From assembly GCF_013284035.1 (NCBI RefSeq), contig NZ_CP054141.1, forward strand, positions 1,922,001-1,986,000: DNA of 64,000 nt. The letters are read 5' to 3'. Source of the DNA: Flavobacterium sp. M31R6. GTDB taxonomy: Bacteria; Bacteroidota; Bacteroidia; Flavobacteriales; Flavobacteriaceae. Each line of letters opens with the position of its first letter. Position 1 is the first letter of the stretch. This document shows, in pieces, positions 35,320 through 45,017 of this stretch. The notes under the pieces are model-generated. The model had not been told where the DNA came from, ran no database searches, and saw only the letters and a program-made list of their open reading frames with translations. A program made the translations under genes and the position numbers.

Positions 35320-35323
35320 TTTG

Positions 35324-37021
35324 TTATTCTTTCGAAGTGCTTTTGGAGTAAAAACCATCTTTCAAATCGGTAGTCCGCATTTGAGGTTTTACTTTATAAT
35401 AGTAATTGAAATATTGGATTTGATTTTTATTCACACAAGGAAGTTTCCCGTCTCCTGAACTCCAAAAAAAATCATTTTCGACAGGAGAATAAAAATTGAG
35501 ATTACCGTTTTGAAGATATTCAAAAGTAGTACTGGATTTTGTGTTTTTATATGGGAAAATAATATTTTTTGTAGAAAAATTACTGGTTGACAGGGCGAAT
35601 TTATTTTTAGTAAAAAAATATAAATTAATTGGCATTAACAAAACAAAGCCAGTAATGAAAATTGAAAAGTAAAGAGATAAAAGGACGATTCTTTTTTGTT
35701 TCAGGAATAGAGCCGTCAAGAAAAAGGAAAAAAACAATAAAAAATTCATAAAGAACCGATATTGTGGGGAAGTACAAAATAGAAATGTGAAATGTAGGCA
35801 CATTATAAAGTAAAGGGCCCATATTTCTTTCCTATGGAAATATTTGTATATAAATATCGGACTGGTAAGAATGAGTATTATGCTTAATTTATTGAATAAG
35901 CCATGCAATTTAGGTAAAGTTAACCATCTTAAAAATAAATCATAAACGGTCATTTTAGCGTATTGCTCATGTGTCAAAAAATACCCATAGAGTCTAGTTT
36001 CTTCATAATACAATTTTGCTACTGTTTCAGGTATTCTATAGTCAGTTTCTAAGAAATGGAAATTGATTACCGGGAAAAATGGAAAACCACTAATGATAGT
36101 GTTCTTAATTACAAAAAGGACTAATATAATAATTGATATTAGGACTGATTTAAAAAGTTCAGGTAATAATTTTTTGAAATTTTTCGCCAAAAAAAGAATA
36201 GGAATGAAAATTAATGAAAAGGAAGTTGTTTTGATGAACAAGGAAAAAAGAATCAAAATCACTATCAGGTTAAAATTTTCGACATCCAATTTTTTAAAAT
36301 TTTGTAGAAAATAAAAGAAGATGATTAATGAAAAAATATATATCGGAATATCTGGGGAAGGTGAACTTATAAATTGGAAGAAAAATACGTTTGCCAATGG
36401 AAGTAATCCTATTATCAAATAATTTTCATCCTTGTTTTTGAAATAATCATTCAGTTTTGTAATTGCGAATATATTTCCGAGTAAAAGACAAAAACCACTG
36501 ATGTCATTGAATTTATCATATAAAAATGAAAAACTATATGCACTCTGAAGAATGTGCCAACCACTTGTTTGGGCTAAAAAAAAATGTAAGTTGGCCAAAC
36601 CTTTTACAAAACCATATTCATTAATCCATTTTATTGTCTGAATATAATATGATTCGTTATCTAAAATATAAGGAATGGAAGCGCATTGGGCCAAAATTAA
36701 AATAGTAATAGTGCTAAGTACTATTTTTAAAGGAGTTGTCAGCGAACTTAATTCTTCTAAAAATAATTTATAAAGAAGCCTAATTTCTTTTTGAAATTTA
36801 AAAAAAACAGCAAGGTTAATTAAAAGGAGAACTATATGAAACTCAAAGTTTACTCTTCCAAAAATTGCCCAAATACTAGTAAAAATGGTGGTGGTAAAAA
36901 GTCCTAAAATAGTATGGATAACAAAATTTTGATTCTTTAATCGTAGGATTCTGTCAGTTACAAAACCGAGATTGATTGTCGAAAAAAATATATAAATCCA
37001 ACTTAAAAGAATCAATATCAT
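35324..37021 (-). CDS. Polytopic membrane protein, GT-C-like, unknown
   Basis: 565 residues with about 12 hydrophobic helices and a hydrophilic C-terminal tail (about 480-565). The large helix-rich body and an extracytoplasmic loop after the early helices (SIPYILDNESYYIQTIKWI) resemble GT-C type glycosyltransferases. It may belong to the LIC_10190 group, but I am not certain. It begins 1 base after the LolD-type gene stop and is followed within 4 bases by the TIGR02757 gene, so the three are one transcript. Lysine and phenylalanine content is high, in keeping with local AT bias. Confidence 0.75.
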   Translation of the reverse strand: MILILLSWIYIFFSTINLGFVTDRILRLKNQNFVIHTILGLFTTTIFTSIWAIFGRVNFEFHIVLLLINLAVFFKFQKEIRLLYKLFLEELSSLTTPLKIVLSTITILILAQCASIPYILDNESYYIQTIKWINEYGFVKGLANLHFFLAQTSGWHILQSAYSFSFLYDKFNDISGFCLLLGNIFAITKLNDYFKNKDENYLIIGLLPLANVFFFQFISSPSPDIPIYIFSLIIFFYFLQNFKKLDVENFNLIVILILFSLFIKTTSFSLIFIPILFLAKNFKKLLPELFKSVLISIIILVLFVIKNTIISGFPFFPVINFHFLETDYRIPETVAKLYYEETRLYGYFLTHEQYAKMTVYDLFLRWLTLPKLHGLFNKLSIILILTSPIFIYKYFHRKEIWALYFIMCLHFTFLFCTSPQYRFFMNFLLFFSFFLTALFLKQKRIVLLSLYFSIFITGFVLLMPINLYFFTKNKFALSTSNFSTKNIIFPYKNTKSSTTFEYLQNGNLNFYSPVENDFFWSSGDGKLPCVNKNQIQYFNYYYKVKPQMRTTDLKDGFYSKSTSKE

Positions 37022-37022
37022 T

Positions 37023-37715
37023 TTACAGCATTATTTGTCCATCGGTCATTACTAATTTTCTGTCGGCCATATTGGCTAATTCTTCATTATGGGTTACAAT
37101 CACAAAAGTTTGTCCAAATTCATCTCGTAGTTGAAAAAATAATTGATGCAAATTTTCAGCGGAATGCGTGTCCAGATTTCCTGAAGGCTCATCGGCAAAA
37201 ATAACATCAGGCCTGTTGATTAGTGCTCGTGCTACAGCAACACGTTGTTGTTCGCCTCCAGATAATTCGTTTGGTTTGTGGTCTATTCTGTGCGATAAAC
37301 CTAAATATTCCAACAATTTTTTGGCTTCTTTTTCTGTTTCTGTTTTTGATCTATTGGCAATAAAAGCTGGGATACAAACATTTTCCAATGCCGTAAATTC
37401 CGGCAGTAATTGATGGAATTGAAATATAAATCCCAAATTCGAATTTCTGAATTTGGACAACGATTTGTCGTTCATTTTCAAAATATCTTCATTGTTTATG
37501 AAAAGTGAAGTATCGTTTTCTGGTGTTTGATTTCCGGATTCCTTTTTTGTTGGACTGGGTTTATCCAATGTTCCAAGAATTTGCAATAGTGTTGTTTTTC
37601 CCGCACCCGAAGCACCAACAATAGAAACAATTTCGCCTTTTTTAATATGTAAATCCACTCCTTTTAATACTTCAAGTTGATCGTAATATTTATGTATGTT
37701 TTTTGCGTGTATCAT
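37023..37715 (-). CDS. ABC transporter ATPase, LolD/MacB type
   Basis: 230 residues. Walker [13 protein letters not shown] (near residue 35), signature [13 protein letters not shown], Walker [13 protein letters not shown] and the switch His in VTHNEE are all present. [16 protein letters not shown] is typical of the LolD/MacB family, which powers lipoprotein release or efflux. A short charged insertion (about 55-75) follows the Walker A region. No LolC/E or MacB permease is encoded nearby, so its membrane partner must be elsewhere. It heads the operon with a polytopic membrane protein and TIGR02757. Confidence 0.9.
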   Translation of the reverse strand: MIHAKNIHKYYDQLEVLKGVDLHIKKGEIVSIVGASGAGKTTLLQILGTLDKPSPTKKESGNQTPENDTSLFINNEDILKMNDKSLSKFRNSNLGFIFQFHQLLPEFTALENVCIPAFIANRSKTETEKEAKKLLEYLGLSHRIDHKPNELSGGEQQRVAVARALINRPDVIFADEPSGNLDTHSAENLHQLFFQLRDEFGQTFVIVTHNEELANMADRKLVMTDGQIML

Positions 37716-37845
37716 TTCAAACTGTTTTTACAAAGAAACAAAGTATTTGGTAATTAACCCTCTGATTAAAGCGTTTTTTCTACAGTATAAATTCTGGAAA
37801 ATAACGACTAGATTCGTATATTTATATCAATTTAATCTCAAAAAA

Positions 37846-38157
37846 ATGGAAAGTAAAAATGTTGTTGCCGTAAAAAACAACCTAAAAAGTAAAAAATTAG
37901 TTTTAGGGGTTCTATTTGATGCGATTGGTATGCTGTCTTTTACCATTCCAGGCATAGGCGAATTTGGCGACGTTGTTTGGGCTCCTCTTGCCGGCTTTTT
38001 GATGACCAGAATGTATGAAGGTCGAGTGGGTAAGGTTGCTGGTGTTTTAACTTTTGTTGAAGAAATATTACCATTCACAGATGTTGTCCCTTCTTTTACT
38101 CTGACATGGATATATACCTATTGGATAAAAAGTAATAATAATGAGGCAAAGAGTTAG
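37846..38157 (+). CDS. Hypothetical small membrane protein
   Basis: 103 residues from the ATG at 37846. Hydrophobic segments at about 18-40 and 75-93 enclose IGEFGDVVWAPLAGFLMTRMY, a pattern I have seen in small Flavobacteria membrane proteins without assigned function. An open extension upstream to 37696 would overlap the divergent LolD-type gene and adds unrelated residues, so I reject it. It is a single gene, convergent with the flavin reductase gene. Confidence 0.75.
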   Translation: MESKNVVAVKNNLKSKKLVLGVLFDAIGMLSFTIPGIGEFGDVVWAPLAGFLMTRMYEGRVGKVAGVLTFVEEILPFTDVVPSFTLTWIYTYWIKSNNNEAKS

Positions 38158-38169
38158 TCTATATTTATT

Positions 38170-38697
38170 TCAAATTTGAAAATCTCTAACAATTTCTTTC
38201 AATTGATTATCAAATTCTGGATTTGAAATAACATTTGTCTCAACATCAAAATTAGCCTCGAAACTTGGTAATGAGAATACAGCTTTTATATTGGCATTGA
38301 AACGGGGAAAATTATTTTTAGCTATCTCCAGAACGCTTGCACCTCCTCTAGCGCCCGGCGAAGTGGCCATCAATAACATTGGTTTTTCCTGAAATATTTT
38401 TCCGTTTATCCTCGAACACCAATCCACGGTATTTTTGAAAGCAGCGCTGTAATTTCCATTATTTTCGGCAAGTGAAACTACCAACAAATCAGCTGCTGCT
38501 ATTTTTTCCAAAAAGGCTTTAGCCAAAGGATGTTGCCCGATTGCAACTTCCTTATCAACGCTGAATAACGGCATTTCATAATCGTTTAAATCCAAAATTT
38601 CAACTTGGGCATTTTCAAACAACCCCGCTGCATAAGTGGCTAATTTTTTGTTGATGGATTTTTTGCTTGGACTTCCTGCAAAGGCTATGATTTTCAT
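38170..38697 (-). CDS. NAD(P)H-dependent FMN reductase family protein
   Basis: 175 residues with a flavodoxin-like fold. The phosphate-binding loop IIAFAGSPSKKSINKKLA at the N-terminus and the SLAENNGNYSAAFKNTVDWCSR region near 80 are typical of the NADPH-dependent FMN reductase/ArsH/ChrR group. It would reduce FMN or quinone-like substrates in the cytoplasm. Length is normal. It lies 14 bases behind the BrkB-family gene and is probably co-transcribed. Physiological acceptor unknown. Confidence 0.88.
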   Translation of the reverse strand: MKIIAFAGSPSKKSINKKLATYAAGLFENAQVEILDLNDYEMPLFSVDKEVAIGQHPLAKAFLEKIAAADLLVVSLAENNGNYSAAFKNTVDWCSRINGKIFQEKPMLLMATSPGARGGASVLEIAKNNFPRFNANIKAVFSLPSFEANFDVETNVISNPEFDNQLKEIVRDFQI

Positions 38698-38711
38698 AAT
38701 AAATTAGTTTT

Positions 38712-39629
38712 TTAGGATTTCTCAATTTCCAAAATTTCTTTTTTAATTTCTACTGAATATTCATTTGGAGAAATTTTTCCGCCATATGTTTTTGCGTACA
38801 CCTTGGTGAATTCTGCTCCAAAGTAAAGAATTATAGACGAATAATAAACCCATATCAAAATAATTATTACTGAGCTTGCAGCTCCATAGATAGAAGCAAT
38901 CGTAGAATTTCCCAAATAAAAACCAATAGCAAATTTCCCAATCATAAATAATACAGCCGTGCAAGAAGCACCGAGACAAGCATCTCTCCACTTTATAATT
39001 CCGTCTGGCAATGTCCTAAAGATAATTGCAAAAAGCAAAGTGATTATACTAAAGACAATTACTGAATTAACAACATAAAATAAGTAAATCGTACTTTCGG
39101 GAAAATATAGTTTCAACCTTGTATTCACTATGTCCAATATGGTATTTACGGATAAACTAACGATCATCAAAAATCCTAATGATACAATCATCGAAAAAGA
39201 CATTATCCGGTTTTGAATGAACTTTTTGAACCCTTTATTGGGCTTAGCACGCAAACCCCAAATATAATTAATAGAGCTTTGAATCTCCGCAAAGACTCCC
39301 GAAGCTCCAATCAATAACATTCCTATTCCAAATATAGTTACAAAAACATTACTTCCAGAAAGCTCAACGTTCTTTATAGCACCTTGAATCTGAATCGCTG
39401 CTTCGTTACCAACCAAAGTATTAATTTGTCCATAAAGCTGGCCAGTTACTGCTTCATCTCCAAAGAAAAAACCACAAATTGTAATTATTATAATTAATAA
39501 GGGCGGAAGAGCAAAAATGGTATAATAGGCCAAAGCAGCACTAAGTTTTATCGCGTTATCATCTATAAATTCCAAAGTTGCATTTTTGAGTAAAAACCAA
39601 GACTTAGATAATAGGTCTTTAAATAGCAT
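38712..39629 (-). CDS. YihY/BrkB-family membrane protein
   Basis: 305 residues with six hydrophobic helices. The N-terminal motif AIKLSAALAYYTIFALPPLLIII and GLRAKPNKGFKKFIQNR near 130 match YihY/UPF0761, once named ribonuclease BN; now regarded as a membrane protein of uncertain function. The C-terminus is charged and cytoplasmic. It precedes the FMN-reductase gene in a two-gene unit. Family assignment is firm; function is not known. Confidence 0.9.
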   Translation of the reverse strand: MLFKDLLSKSWFLLKNATLEFIDDNAIKLSAALAYYTIFALPPLLIIIITICGFFFGDEAVTGQLYGQINTLVGNEAAIQIQGAIKNVELSGSNVFVTIFGIGMLLIGASGVFAEIQSSINYIWGLRAKPNKGFKKFIQNRIMSFSMIVSLGFLMIVSLSVNTILDIVNTRLKLYFPESTIYLFYVVNSVIVFSIITLLFAIIFRTLPDGIIKWRDACLGASCTAVLFMIGKFAIGFYLGNSTIASIYGAASSVIIILIWVYYSSIILYFGAEFTKVYAKTYGGKISPNEYSVEIKKEILEIEKS

Positions 39630-39753
39630 AATCTGTTTATTAAAATTGCAACTAAATTAGACCATTCCCTCCTTAAAGTTTTATATGATTCGCTTTAGTT
39701 TTTACATAATAATAGACATTTCTTTAGTAACAAATTACATATTCTAAATTGGT

Positions 39754-39789
39754 CATAAAAAAAACCTGCAAAATGACTCTTGCAGGTTT
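39754..39789 (-). terminator. Terminator of ychF
   Basis: Arms AAACCTGCA (39762-39770) and TGCAGGTTT (39781-39789). On the minus strand a T-run follows (A-run 39757-39764). It lies 38 bases past the ychF stop. Confidence 0.85.
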
Positions 39790-39827
39790 CTATTTATTTT
39801 CTTTATTCCTTACTCTTTTCTTAAAGA

Positions 39828-40922
39828 CTATACGTTGAATCTGAAGTGCATTACGTCTCCATCTTTTACTATATATTCTTTTCCTTCCACTTTAAATTTT
39901 CCGGCTTCTTTACATTTCGCTTCTGATCCGTATTGAACGAAATCTTCATAGGCAATCACTTCGGCACGGATGAATCCTTTTTCAAAATCGGTGTGGATAA
40001 CTCCTGCGGCTTGCGGCGCTGTAGCTCCAATGTTAATAGTCCAAGCACGAACTTCTTTGACACCTGCAGTGAAATACGTTTGTTGCTTTAATAATTTGTA
40101 AGCTGCGCGAATCAAAACCGATGCTCCTGGCTCACTCAATCCCATATCTTCCAAGAAAACTTGGCGTTCTTCGTAGCTTTCTAATTCGGTGATATCTGCT
40201 TCGGCTCCTACAGAAAGCACAATTACTTCAGCATCTTCATCTTTTACCAATTCGCGAACTTGATCTACATATTTGTTTCCCGAAACCGCTGAATTCTCAT
40301 CCACATTACAAACGTATAACACTGGTTTTGCAGTAATCAATTGAAAACTTTCCATTAATACTTCCTCGTCGTTACTTTGTGGAGTTACTGTTCTTGCCGA
40401 TTTTGCCTGCAAAAGTGTTTCTCTGATTCTGTCCAAAAGTGCTTTTTCAGTTTGTGCTTCTTTATTTCCGGTTTTAGCAGCACGATTGACCTTCTCTAAA
40501 CGTTTTTCAACAGTCTCTAGGTCTTTTAATTGCAACTCAATGTCAATAGTTTCTTTGTCACGGATAGGATTTACATTCCCGTCAACGTGAACAATATTAT
40601 CATTGTCAAAACAACGCAAAACGTGAATAATAGCATTACATTCTCTAATGTTTCCTAAAAATTGATTTCCTAAACCTTCTCCTTTACTGGCTCCTTTTAC
40701 CAATCCAGCAATATCCACGATATCTACTGTTGCCATTTGAACACGCTCCGGTTTTACCAGTAATTCTAATTTTTCGATTCTTGGGTCTGGTACATTCACT
40801 ACTCCAATATTAGGCTCGATTGTACAAAATGGAAAGTTGGCACTTTGCGCTTTTGCATTCGATAAACAATTGAATAATGTTGATTTTCCAACATTTGGTA
40901 ACCCTACAATTCCTGCTTTCAT
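39828..40922 (-). CDS. ychF: Redox-regulated ATPase/GTPase YchF (Obg family)
   Basis: 364 residues, the standard YchF length. It is an Obg-family P-loop protein that hydrolyses ATP, binds ribosomes and acts in oxidative stress. The P-loop GLPNVGKSTLFN is at the very N-terminus, followed by DIAGLVKGASKGEGLGN. The helical insert follows, then the C-terminal TGS domain (VIHTDFEKGFIRAEVI, then DGDVMHFRFNV). I choose the ATG at 40922, two residues before the first beta-strand. The longer in-frame start at 40991 lies inside the promoter box. Confidence 0.97.
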   Translation of the reverse strand: MKAGIVGLPNVGKSTLFNCLSNAKAQSANFPFCTIEPNIGVVNVPDPRIEKLELLVKPERVQMATVDIVDIAGLVKGASKGEGLGNQFLGNIRECNAIIHVLRCFDNDNIVHVDGNVNPIRDKETIDIELQLKDLETVEKRLEKVNRAAKTGNKEAQTEKALLDRIRETLLQAKSARTVTPQSNDEEVLMESFQLITAKPVLYVCNVDENSAVSGNKYVDQVRELVKDEDAEVIVLSVGAEADITELESYEERQVFLEDMGLSEPGASVLIRAAYKLLKQQTYFTAGVKEVRAWTINIGATAPQAAGVIHTDFEKGFIRAEVIAYEDFVQYGSEAKCKEAGKFKVEGKEYIVKDGDVMHFRFNV

Positions 40923-40988
40923 ATTATGTTTGTTTACAAATAACAGTTGTCTACTACTTGTCTTTAGTAATTCCTTTTTTAAAGTTTG

Positions 40989-41020
40989 CAAATATAAGGT
41001 ATAAAGACATTACTCCACAA
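40989..41020 (-). promoter_or_regulatory. ychF promoter (TTG-N21-TATATTTG)
   Basis: On the minus strand TTG (41018-41020), 21 bases, then TATATTTG (40989-40996): a full match. The predicted transcript start leaves a leader of about 60 bases. Confidence 0.65.
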
Positions 41021-41385
41021 ATATTCGACCTTCCTTTTCATTCTTTAGCTTATATAAAGCCTTGAAGTACTCAAATTTTTATCTAGTCTTAACTGAAAGA
41101 ATCAATTTGACACCACTAAATATTTTTATGTATGATAAACTGGATTTTCCTTTTGTTTCACACATTACTTTGATTTTTCAAATCATTATTGATGCTTGGA
41201 ATGCCAAGTTAAAATAAATATTGTTTAATTATATAAAAAACACTCTCTTAAATAATAATATCAAAAAAAGGAAAAATATAAAATAAACTCCTAAAATCAT
41301 CAATTACTTTTTTTCTAATAGTTATCAGTTGTTGGAATTACCGTATTGATAATTATTTTCTAATTTTTAGATAAAATATAACATT

Positions 41386-41419
41386 TTGTATTTTTTATGT
41401 TAATATTTTGTTATATTAG
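41386..41419 (+). promoter_or_regulatory. Possible TonB-receptor promoter (TTG-N23-TATATTAG)
   Basis: TTG at 41386-41388 and TATATTAG at 41412-41419, one mismatch from TAnnTTTG, 40 bases before the ATG. Confidence 0.4.
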
Positions 41420-41459
41420 CCTTAGTAATTAACCAATAACCAACCAAACTTAATTGATT

Positions 41460-44177
41460 ATGAGAAAAATCGCGCTATTATTCTTTTTGTTAAATGTCAC
41501 GTTTATGATGGCTCAAAGAGAAGTTTCAGGAATCGTAAAAGACAAAACGGGCACTCCGCTTCCAGGAGTTAATGTTCAGGAAAAAGGGACGAAAAATGGA
41601 ATATCAACTGATATGAATGGTAGTTACAAACTAAATGTTAATGAAGGAGCTACATTAGTTTTTAGCTATATAGGATTTACAACAGTTACAAAACCAGCTA
41701 CAACAGCCATTATCAATGTTGATTTAGAGGAAGAAAGTGGAGGACAAAAACTAGAGGAAGTTGTAGTTACAGGGACTCGTACTGCTCCCCGAAGTAATAC
41801 TACAAGCGCATTGCCAATTGATGTATTGTCCTCGAAAGATTTGACTGCTACGGGACAAGCGACTTTTGATAAAGCATTGCAATACAGAATTCCGTCATTT
41901 AATACTGTAAACACACCTGTAAATGATGCTACTTCATTACTGGATCCGTATGAAATAAGAAATATGGGACCTAGTAGAACATTAATCTTAATCAATGGGA
42001 AACGTAAAAATTTAAGTTCATTATTATATGTTCAAACCTCACCAGGACGAGGAGAAACAGGAGCTGATATATCAGCAATTCCAACAGATGCTATCGAAAG
42101 AGTTGAGATTTTAAGAGATGGTGCTTCTGCTCAATATGGGTCTGATGCGATTGCAGGTGTAATGAACATTATCCTAAAAAAGAATCATTCTGATGGCTCA
42201 CTTACTATTAGATCGGGTATTACAGGAGAGGGAGATGGTGAAATGTTAGGAGTTACTTTGAACAATGGAACTACTGTTGGAGGTAATGGTTTTCTAAATT
42301 ATACTATAGATTTTTCAAAAGTAAATCAAGCTAATAGACCAGGAACTGTTGATGCAGAAGGTGATGCAGGTGATTTTGGTGCTCCTTTAGCAGAAGTGCA
42401 GTCATTCCTTGCAAGACGTCCAGATGCGGGTAATATTAATGGATCTCCTGAAACTGCTGCAGCAAAATTCTTAATTAATGGTGGAAATGATTTAAATGAT
42501 ATCACCCAAGTATATTATAATGCTGCTTATGTTTATAAAAAAGTAAATTCATTTGCTAACTATAGAACTCCATATTGGAGAACATTAGATCCAGCGAATC
42601 CGTACTTAAATGATTTCTTTGGAAATGGAGATGATGCAAATCCTTCATACGATGGTTATGTGCCAACATTTGAAGGTGACTTAAATGACTATAATGCTAC
42701 ATTAGGTTTTAAAACAACTAAAAATGGTTGGAATACTGATATGAGTATAACTACTGGCGGAAATAGTCAAACTTACTCTGTGAATAATTCTGTAAACAGA
42801 TCAAATATAAAACAATCAAGTATTGATCCTGATACAGGGCTGCCAGCTGTTGATCCAATCACAGGACAGGTTATTTATACTAATAAATACCAAGAAAATT
42901 CCCCAATCTCTTTTAAGCCAGGGGGAACTTCTTTTAACCATATCGTAGGTAATATAGATATTTCAAAAACGCTTTCAGATCATATTAGTATTGGTTTTGG
43001 ATCGGAGTTCAGAACTGAAACTTTTGGAGTTCAAGCAGGTGATGAAGCTTCATGGGAAGGAATAGGTGCTGATTCATTTGCAGGTAACCGTCCTGAAAAT
43101 TCTGGAAAATGGAACCGCTACAACTTTGGAGCTTATGGAGATTTAGCATGGGATGTGACCAAAGATTTTTTAATTAATGGTACCGTTCGTTACGAAGATT
43201 ATAGCGATTTTGGAGATGCAACTGTTTGGAAATTAAGTTCAAGATATAAATTCCTTGATGATAAAGTTACTTTAAGAGGTTCTGTATCTACTGGATTCAG
43301 AGCACCAACTTTACACCAGATTTATACTCAAAAATCACAATATTCTTTTGTTCCTGGCCAAGGAATCCAAGTAAGTGGTATTATCAATAATATTTCTCCA
43401 CAAGCGCGTCAATTGAATATTCCTCAATTGGATGCTGAAAAATCAACAAATATTACTGTTGGTATTGGATCAAAACCATTTAAAAACTTCAATTTTACTC
43501 TTGATTATTACAATATCAAAGTGGAGGACAGAATCGTATTAGGGGATAAGCAAAACACTCAATTTGGATCAGTTGCTTGGTTTTCTAACTCTTTCGACAC
43601 TAGAACTTCAGGATTGGATGTTGTTATGAACTATAATAATATTGGAATAGGATCTGGAAAATTAGGATTTAATTTATCGGGTAATATTACTTTCCAAAAT
43701 GAAAGAATCTCACCAGTAAGAGCTGGGGACAGCTTTAGCCAAACACTGGAATCATTAATGTTTACTTCAAGACCAGAAACCAAATGGATCTTGGGAGCCA
43801 ATTATGAAATTGGTAAATTTGGGTTCTCTCTTAATAACACTTACTTTGGTAAAACAACTTTCAACCAAGATGGTTTAAATGCTGATCTGAAAACAGAGTT
43901 TATTCCTAAAATCGTTACTGATTTAGGAATTACTTTCTCTGCAACTGAAAAGTTAACTTTAGCTTTTAATGTAAATAATATTTTCAATGTATTACCTGAA
44001 TGGAAATTTGTAGCTGAAAATGCTGCAGGAAGCGCTATTTTAGCAGATCCAGCGCAAGTAAAAACACAATATAACCTAATTACTTTCAATGGTCGTTACT
44101 CTCAAGTTACTTATGATGGATCTCATTTCAGTCAATTAGGGACAATGCTGAATTTATCATTAAACTATAAATTCTAA
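41460..44177 (+). CDS. TonB-dependent outer-membrane receptor
   Basis: 905 residues. A signal peptide (about 1-20, ending MMAQ) precedes a carboxypeptidase-regulatory-like domain (about 23-92, GIVKDKTGTPLPGVNVQEKG). The plug is at about 105-235 (TSALPIDVLSSKDLTATGQ, then VERVEILRDGASAQYGSDAIAGVMNI in two parts). The remainder is a 22-stranded barrel ending in LNLSLNYKF. It would import a chelated metal, vitamin or carbohydrate using TonB. No SusD partner is adjacent and the gene is monocistronic, so a SusC-type glycan importer is less likely. Ligand unknown. Confidence 0.93.
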   Translation: MRKIALLFFLLNVTFMMAQREVSGIVKDKTGTPLPGVNVQEKGTKNGISTDMNGSYKLNVNEGATLVFSYIGFTTVTKPATTAIINVDLEEESGGQKLEEVVVTGTRTAPRSNTTSALPIDVLSSKDLTATGQATFDKALQYRIPSFNTVNTPVNDATSLLDPYEIRNMGPSRTLILINGKRKNLSSLLYVQTSPGRGETGADISAIPTDAIERVEILRDGASAQYGSDAIAGVMNIILKKNHSDGSLTIRSGITGEGDGEMLGVTLNNGTTVGGNGFLNYTIDFSKVNQANRPGTVDAEGDAGDFGAPLAEVQSFLARRPDAGNINGSPETAAAKFLINGGNDLNDITQVYYNAAYVYKKVNSFANYRTPYWRTLDPANPYLNDFFGNGDDANPSYDGYVPTFEGDLNDYNATLGFKTTKNGWNTDMSITTGGNSQTYSVNNSVNRSNIKQSSIDPDTGLPAVDPITGQVIYTNKYQENSPISFKPGGTSFNHIVGNIDISKTLSDHISIGFGSEFRTETFGVQAGDEASWEGIGADSFAGNRPENSGKWNRYNFGAYGDLAWDVTKDFLINGTVRYEDYSDFGDATVWKLSSRYKFLDDKVTLRGSVSTGFRAPTLHQIYTQKSQYSFVPGQGIQVSGIINNISPQARQLNIPQLDAEKSTNITVGIGSKPFKNFNFTLDYYNIKVEDRIVLGDKQNTQFGSVAWFSNSFDTRTSGLDVVMNYNNIGIGSGKLGFNLSGNITFQNERISPVRAGDSFSQTLESLMFTSRPETKWILGANYEIGKFGFSLNNTYFGKTTFNQDGLNADLKTEFIPKIVTDLGITFSATEKLTLAFNVNNIFNVLPEWKFVAENAAGSAILADPAQVKTQYNLITFNGRYSQVTYDGSHFSQLGTMLNLSLNYKF

Positions 44178-44195
44178 TTTTGATCCACAATTTAC

Positions 44196-44227
44196 AAAAG
44201 AGCTATCTTCGGGTAGCTCTTTTTTTA
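44196..44227 (+). terminator. Terminator of the TonB-receptor gene
   Basis: Stem GAGCTA/TAGCTC with an 8-base loop, preceded by A and followed by a T-run, 20 bases after the stop. Confidence 0.85.
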
Positions 44228-44270
44228 TTTCGTTGAATTCCTTAAATTTATACAAAACAATACTACTATC

Positions 44271-45017
44271 ATGGCAAATAATTTATATACTGGTAAAATG
44301 GCTGCTATTTTTGATGCCATGTACCAAACCTTTATCGATTATGACGAAGAATATGAGTTTTATAATACCTTAATCCAAGAAAAAAAATGCGATTCTGTAC
44401 TTGAAATTGGAAGCGGTACAGGAAATTTAGCCAAACGATTTGAGGGAAATAATCAGAATTATTTAGGCCTTGATTATAGCCAAAGTATGATTGATATTGC
44501 GCAGGAAAGAAATAAAAACAGCACTTTTATACATGGGGATATGCGTAATTTTGTGCTTGAAAATCCAGTGGATGCCATTATCATAACCGGACGATCCACA
44601 AGTTACTTGACCAACAATGAAGATGTAATAGATACTTTTGAGTCGGTCTATAAAAATTTGAATCCAAATGGTATTTTTATTTTTGATTTTATCGATGCCA
44701 ATCGTTTCATTCCTTTTATAAAAGAAAACCAAACTATACTCCATGAAGCTACTTACGAAGGAATAAAATACATACGGGAGAGTCATTGGGAAACCACTCC
44801 AATGGAAAACTTCATGTTGGATTGGAGTGCACAATATTACAAGATTGTCGATAATGAAAAAGAAATTCTGTTGGATGATTTCTCTACCGTTAGGGTTTTT
44901 ACATTAAACGAAATGCAACTATTCTTGTATCTCAATAATTTCGAAATCATCAAAGCAATTGACCGAAAAACATATGCTTATGATACTTACGTGATTATGG
45001 CTAAAAAGATTTTATAA
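44271..45017 (+). CDS. Class I SAM-dependent methyltransferase
   Basis: 248 residues. Rossmann-like methyltransferase fold with motif I VLEIGSGTGNLAKRF near residue 45, then LGLDYSQSMIDIAQERN and FIHGDMRNF. The methyl acceptor cannot be told from sequence. Cytoplasmic, no extra domains. Its 3' end overlaps the end of the convergent minus-strand gene by 17 bases, leaving no room for a terminator between them. Confidence 0.9.
   Translation: MANNLYTGKMAAIFDAMYQTFIDYDEEYEFYNTLIQEKKCDSVLEIGSGTGNLAKRFEGNNQNYLGLDYSQSMIDIAQERNKNSTFIHGDMRNFVLENPVDAIIITGRSTSYLTNNEDVIDTFESVYKNLNPNGIFIFDFIDANRFIPFIKENQTILHEATYEGIKYIRESHWETTPMENFMLDWSAQYYKIVDNEKEILLDDFSTVRVFTLNEMQLFLYLNNFEIIKAIDRKTYAYDTYVIMAKKIL

Larger units (their letters stand above)
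40923..41459. other. Divergent intergenic region between ychF and the TonB receptor gene
   Basis: 537 very AT-rich bases. It holds the ychF promoter (40989-41020), a short hairpin CTTGG-AATG-CCAAG (41195-41208) and a likely receptor promoter (41386-41419). No gene or RNA was recognised in the middle part. Confidence 0.55.

Noticed and set aside
37696..37845. N-terminal extension of the small membrane protein at 37846
   Set aside because: It would overlap the divergent LolD-type gene start, and the added residues are AT-driven and unlike the rest.
41195..41208. Small hairpin CTTGG/CCAAG as a terminator or riboswitch
   Set aside because: Only 5-base arms, no T-run and no conserved aptamer pattern; could be chance in a 537-base gap.
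41460..44177. SusC-type glycan importer as the call for the TonB receptor
   Set aside because: No SusD gene or carbohydrate enzyme genes adjoin it; the receptor stands alone between terminators.
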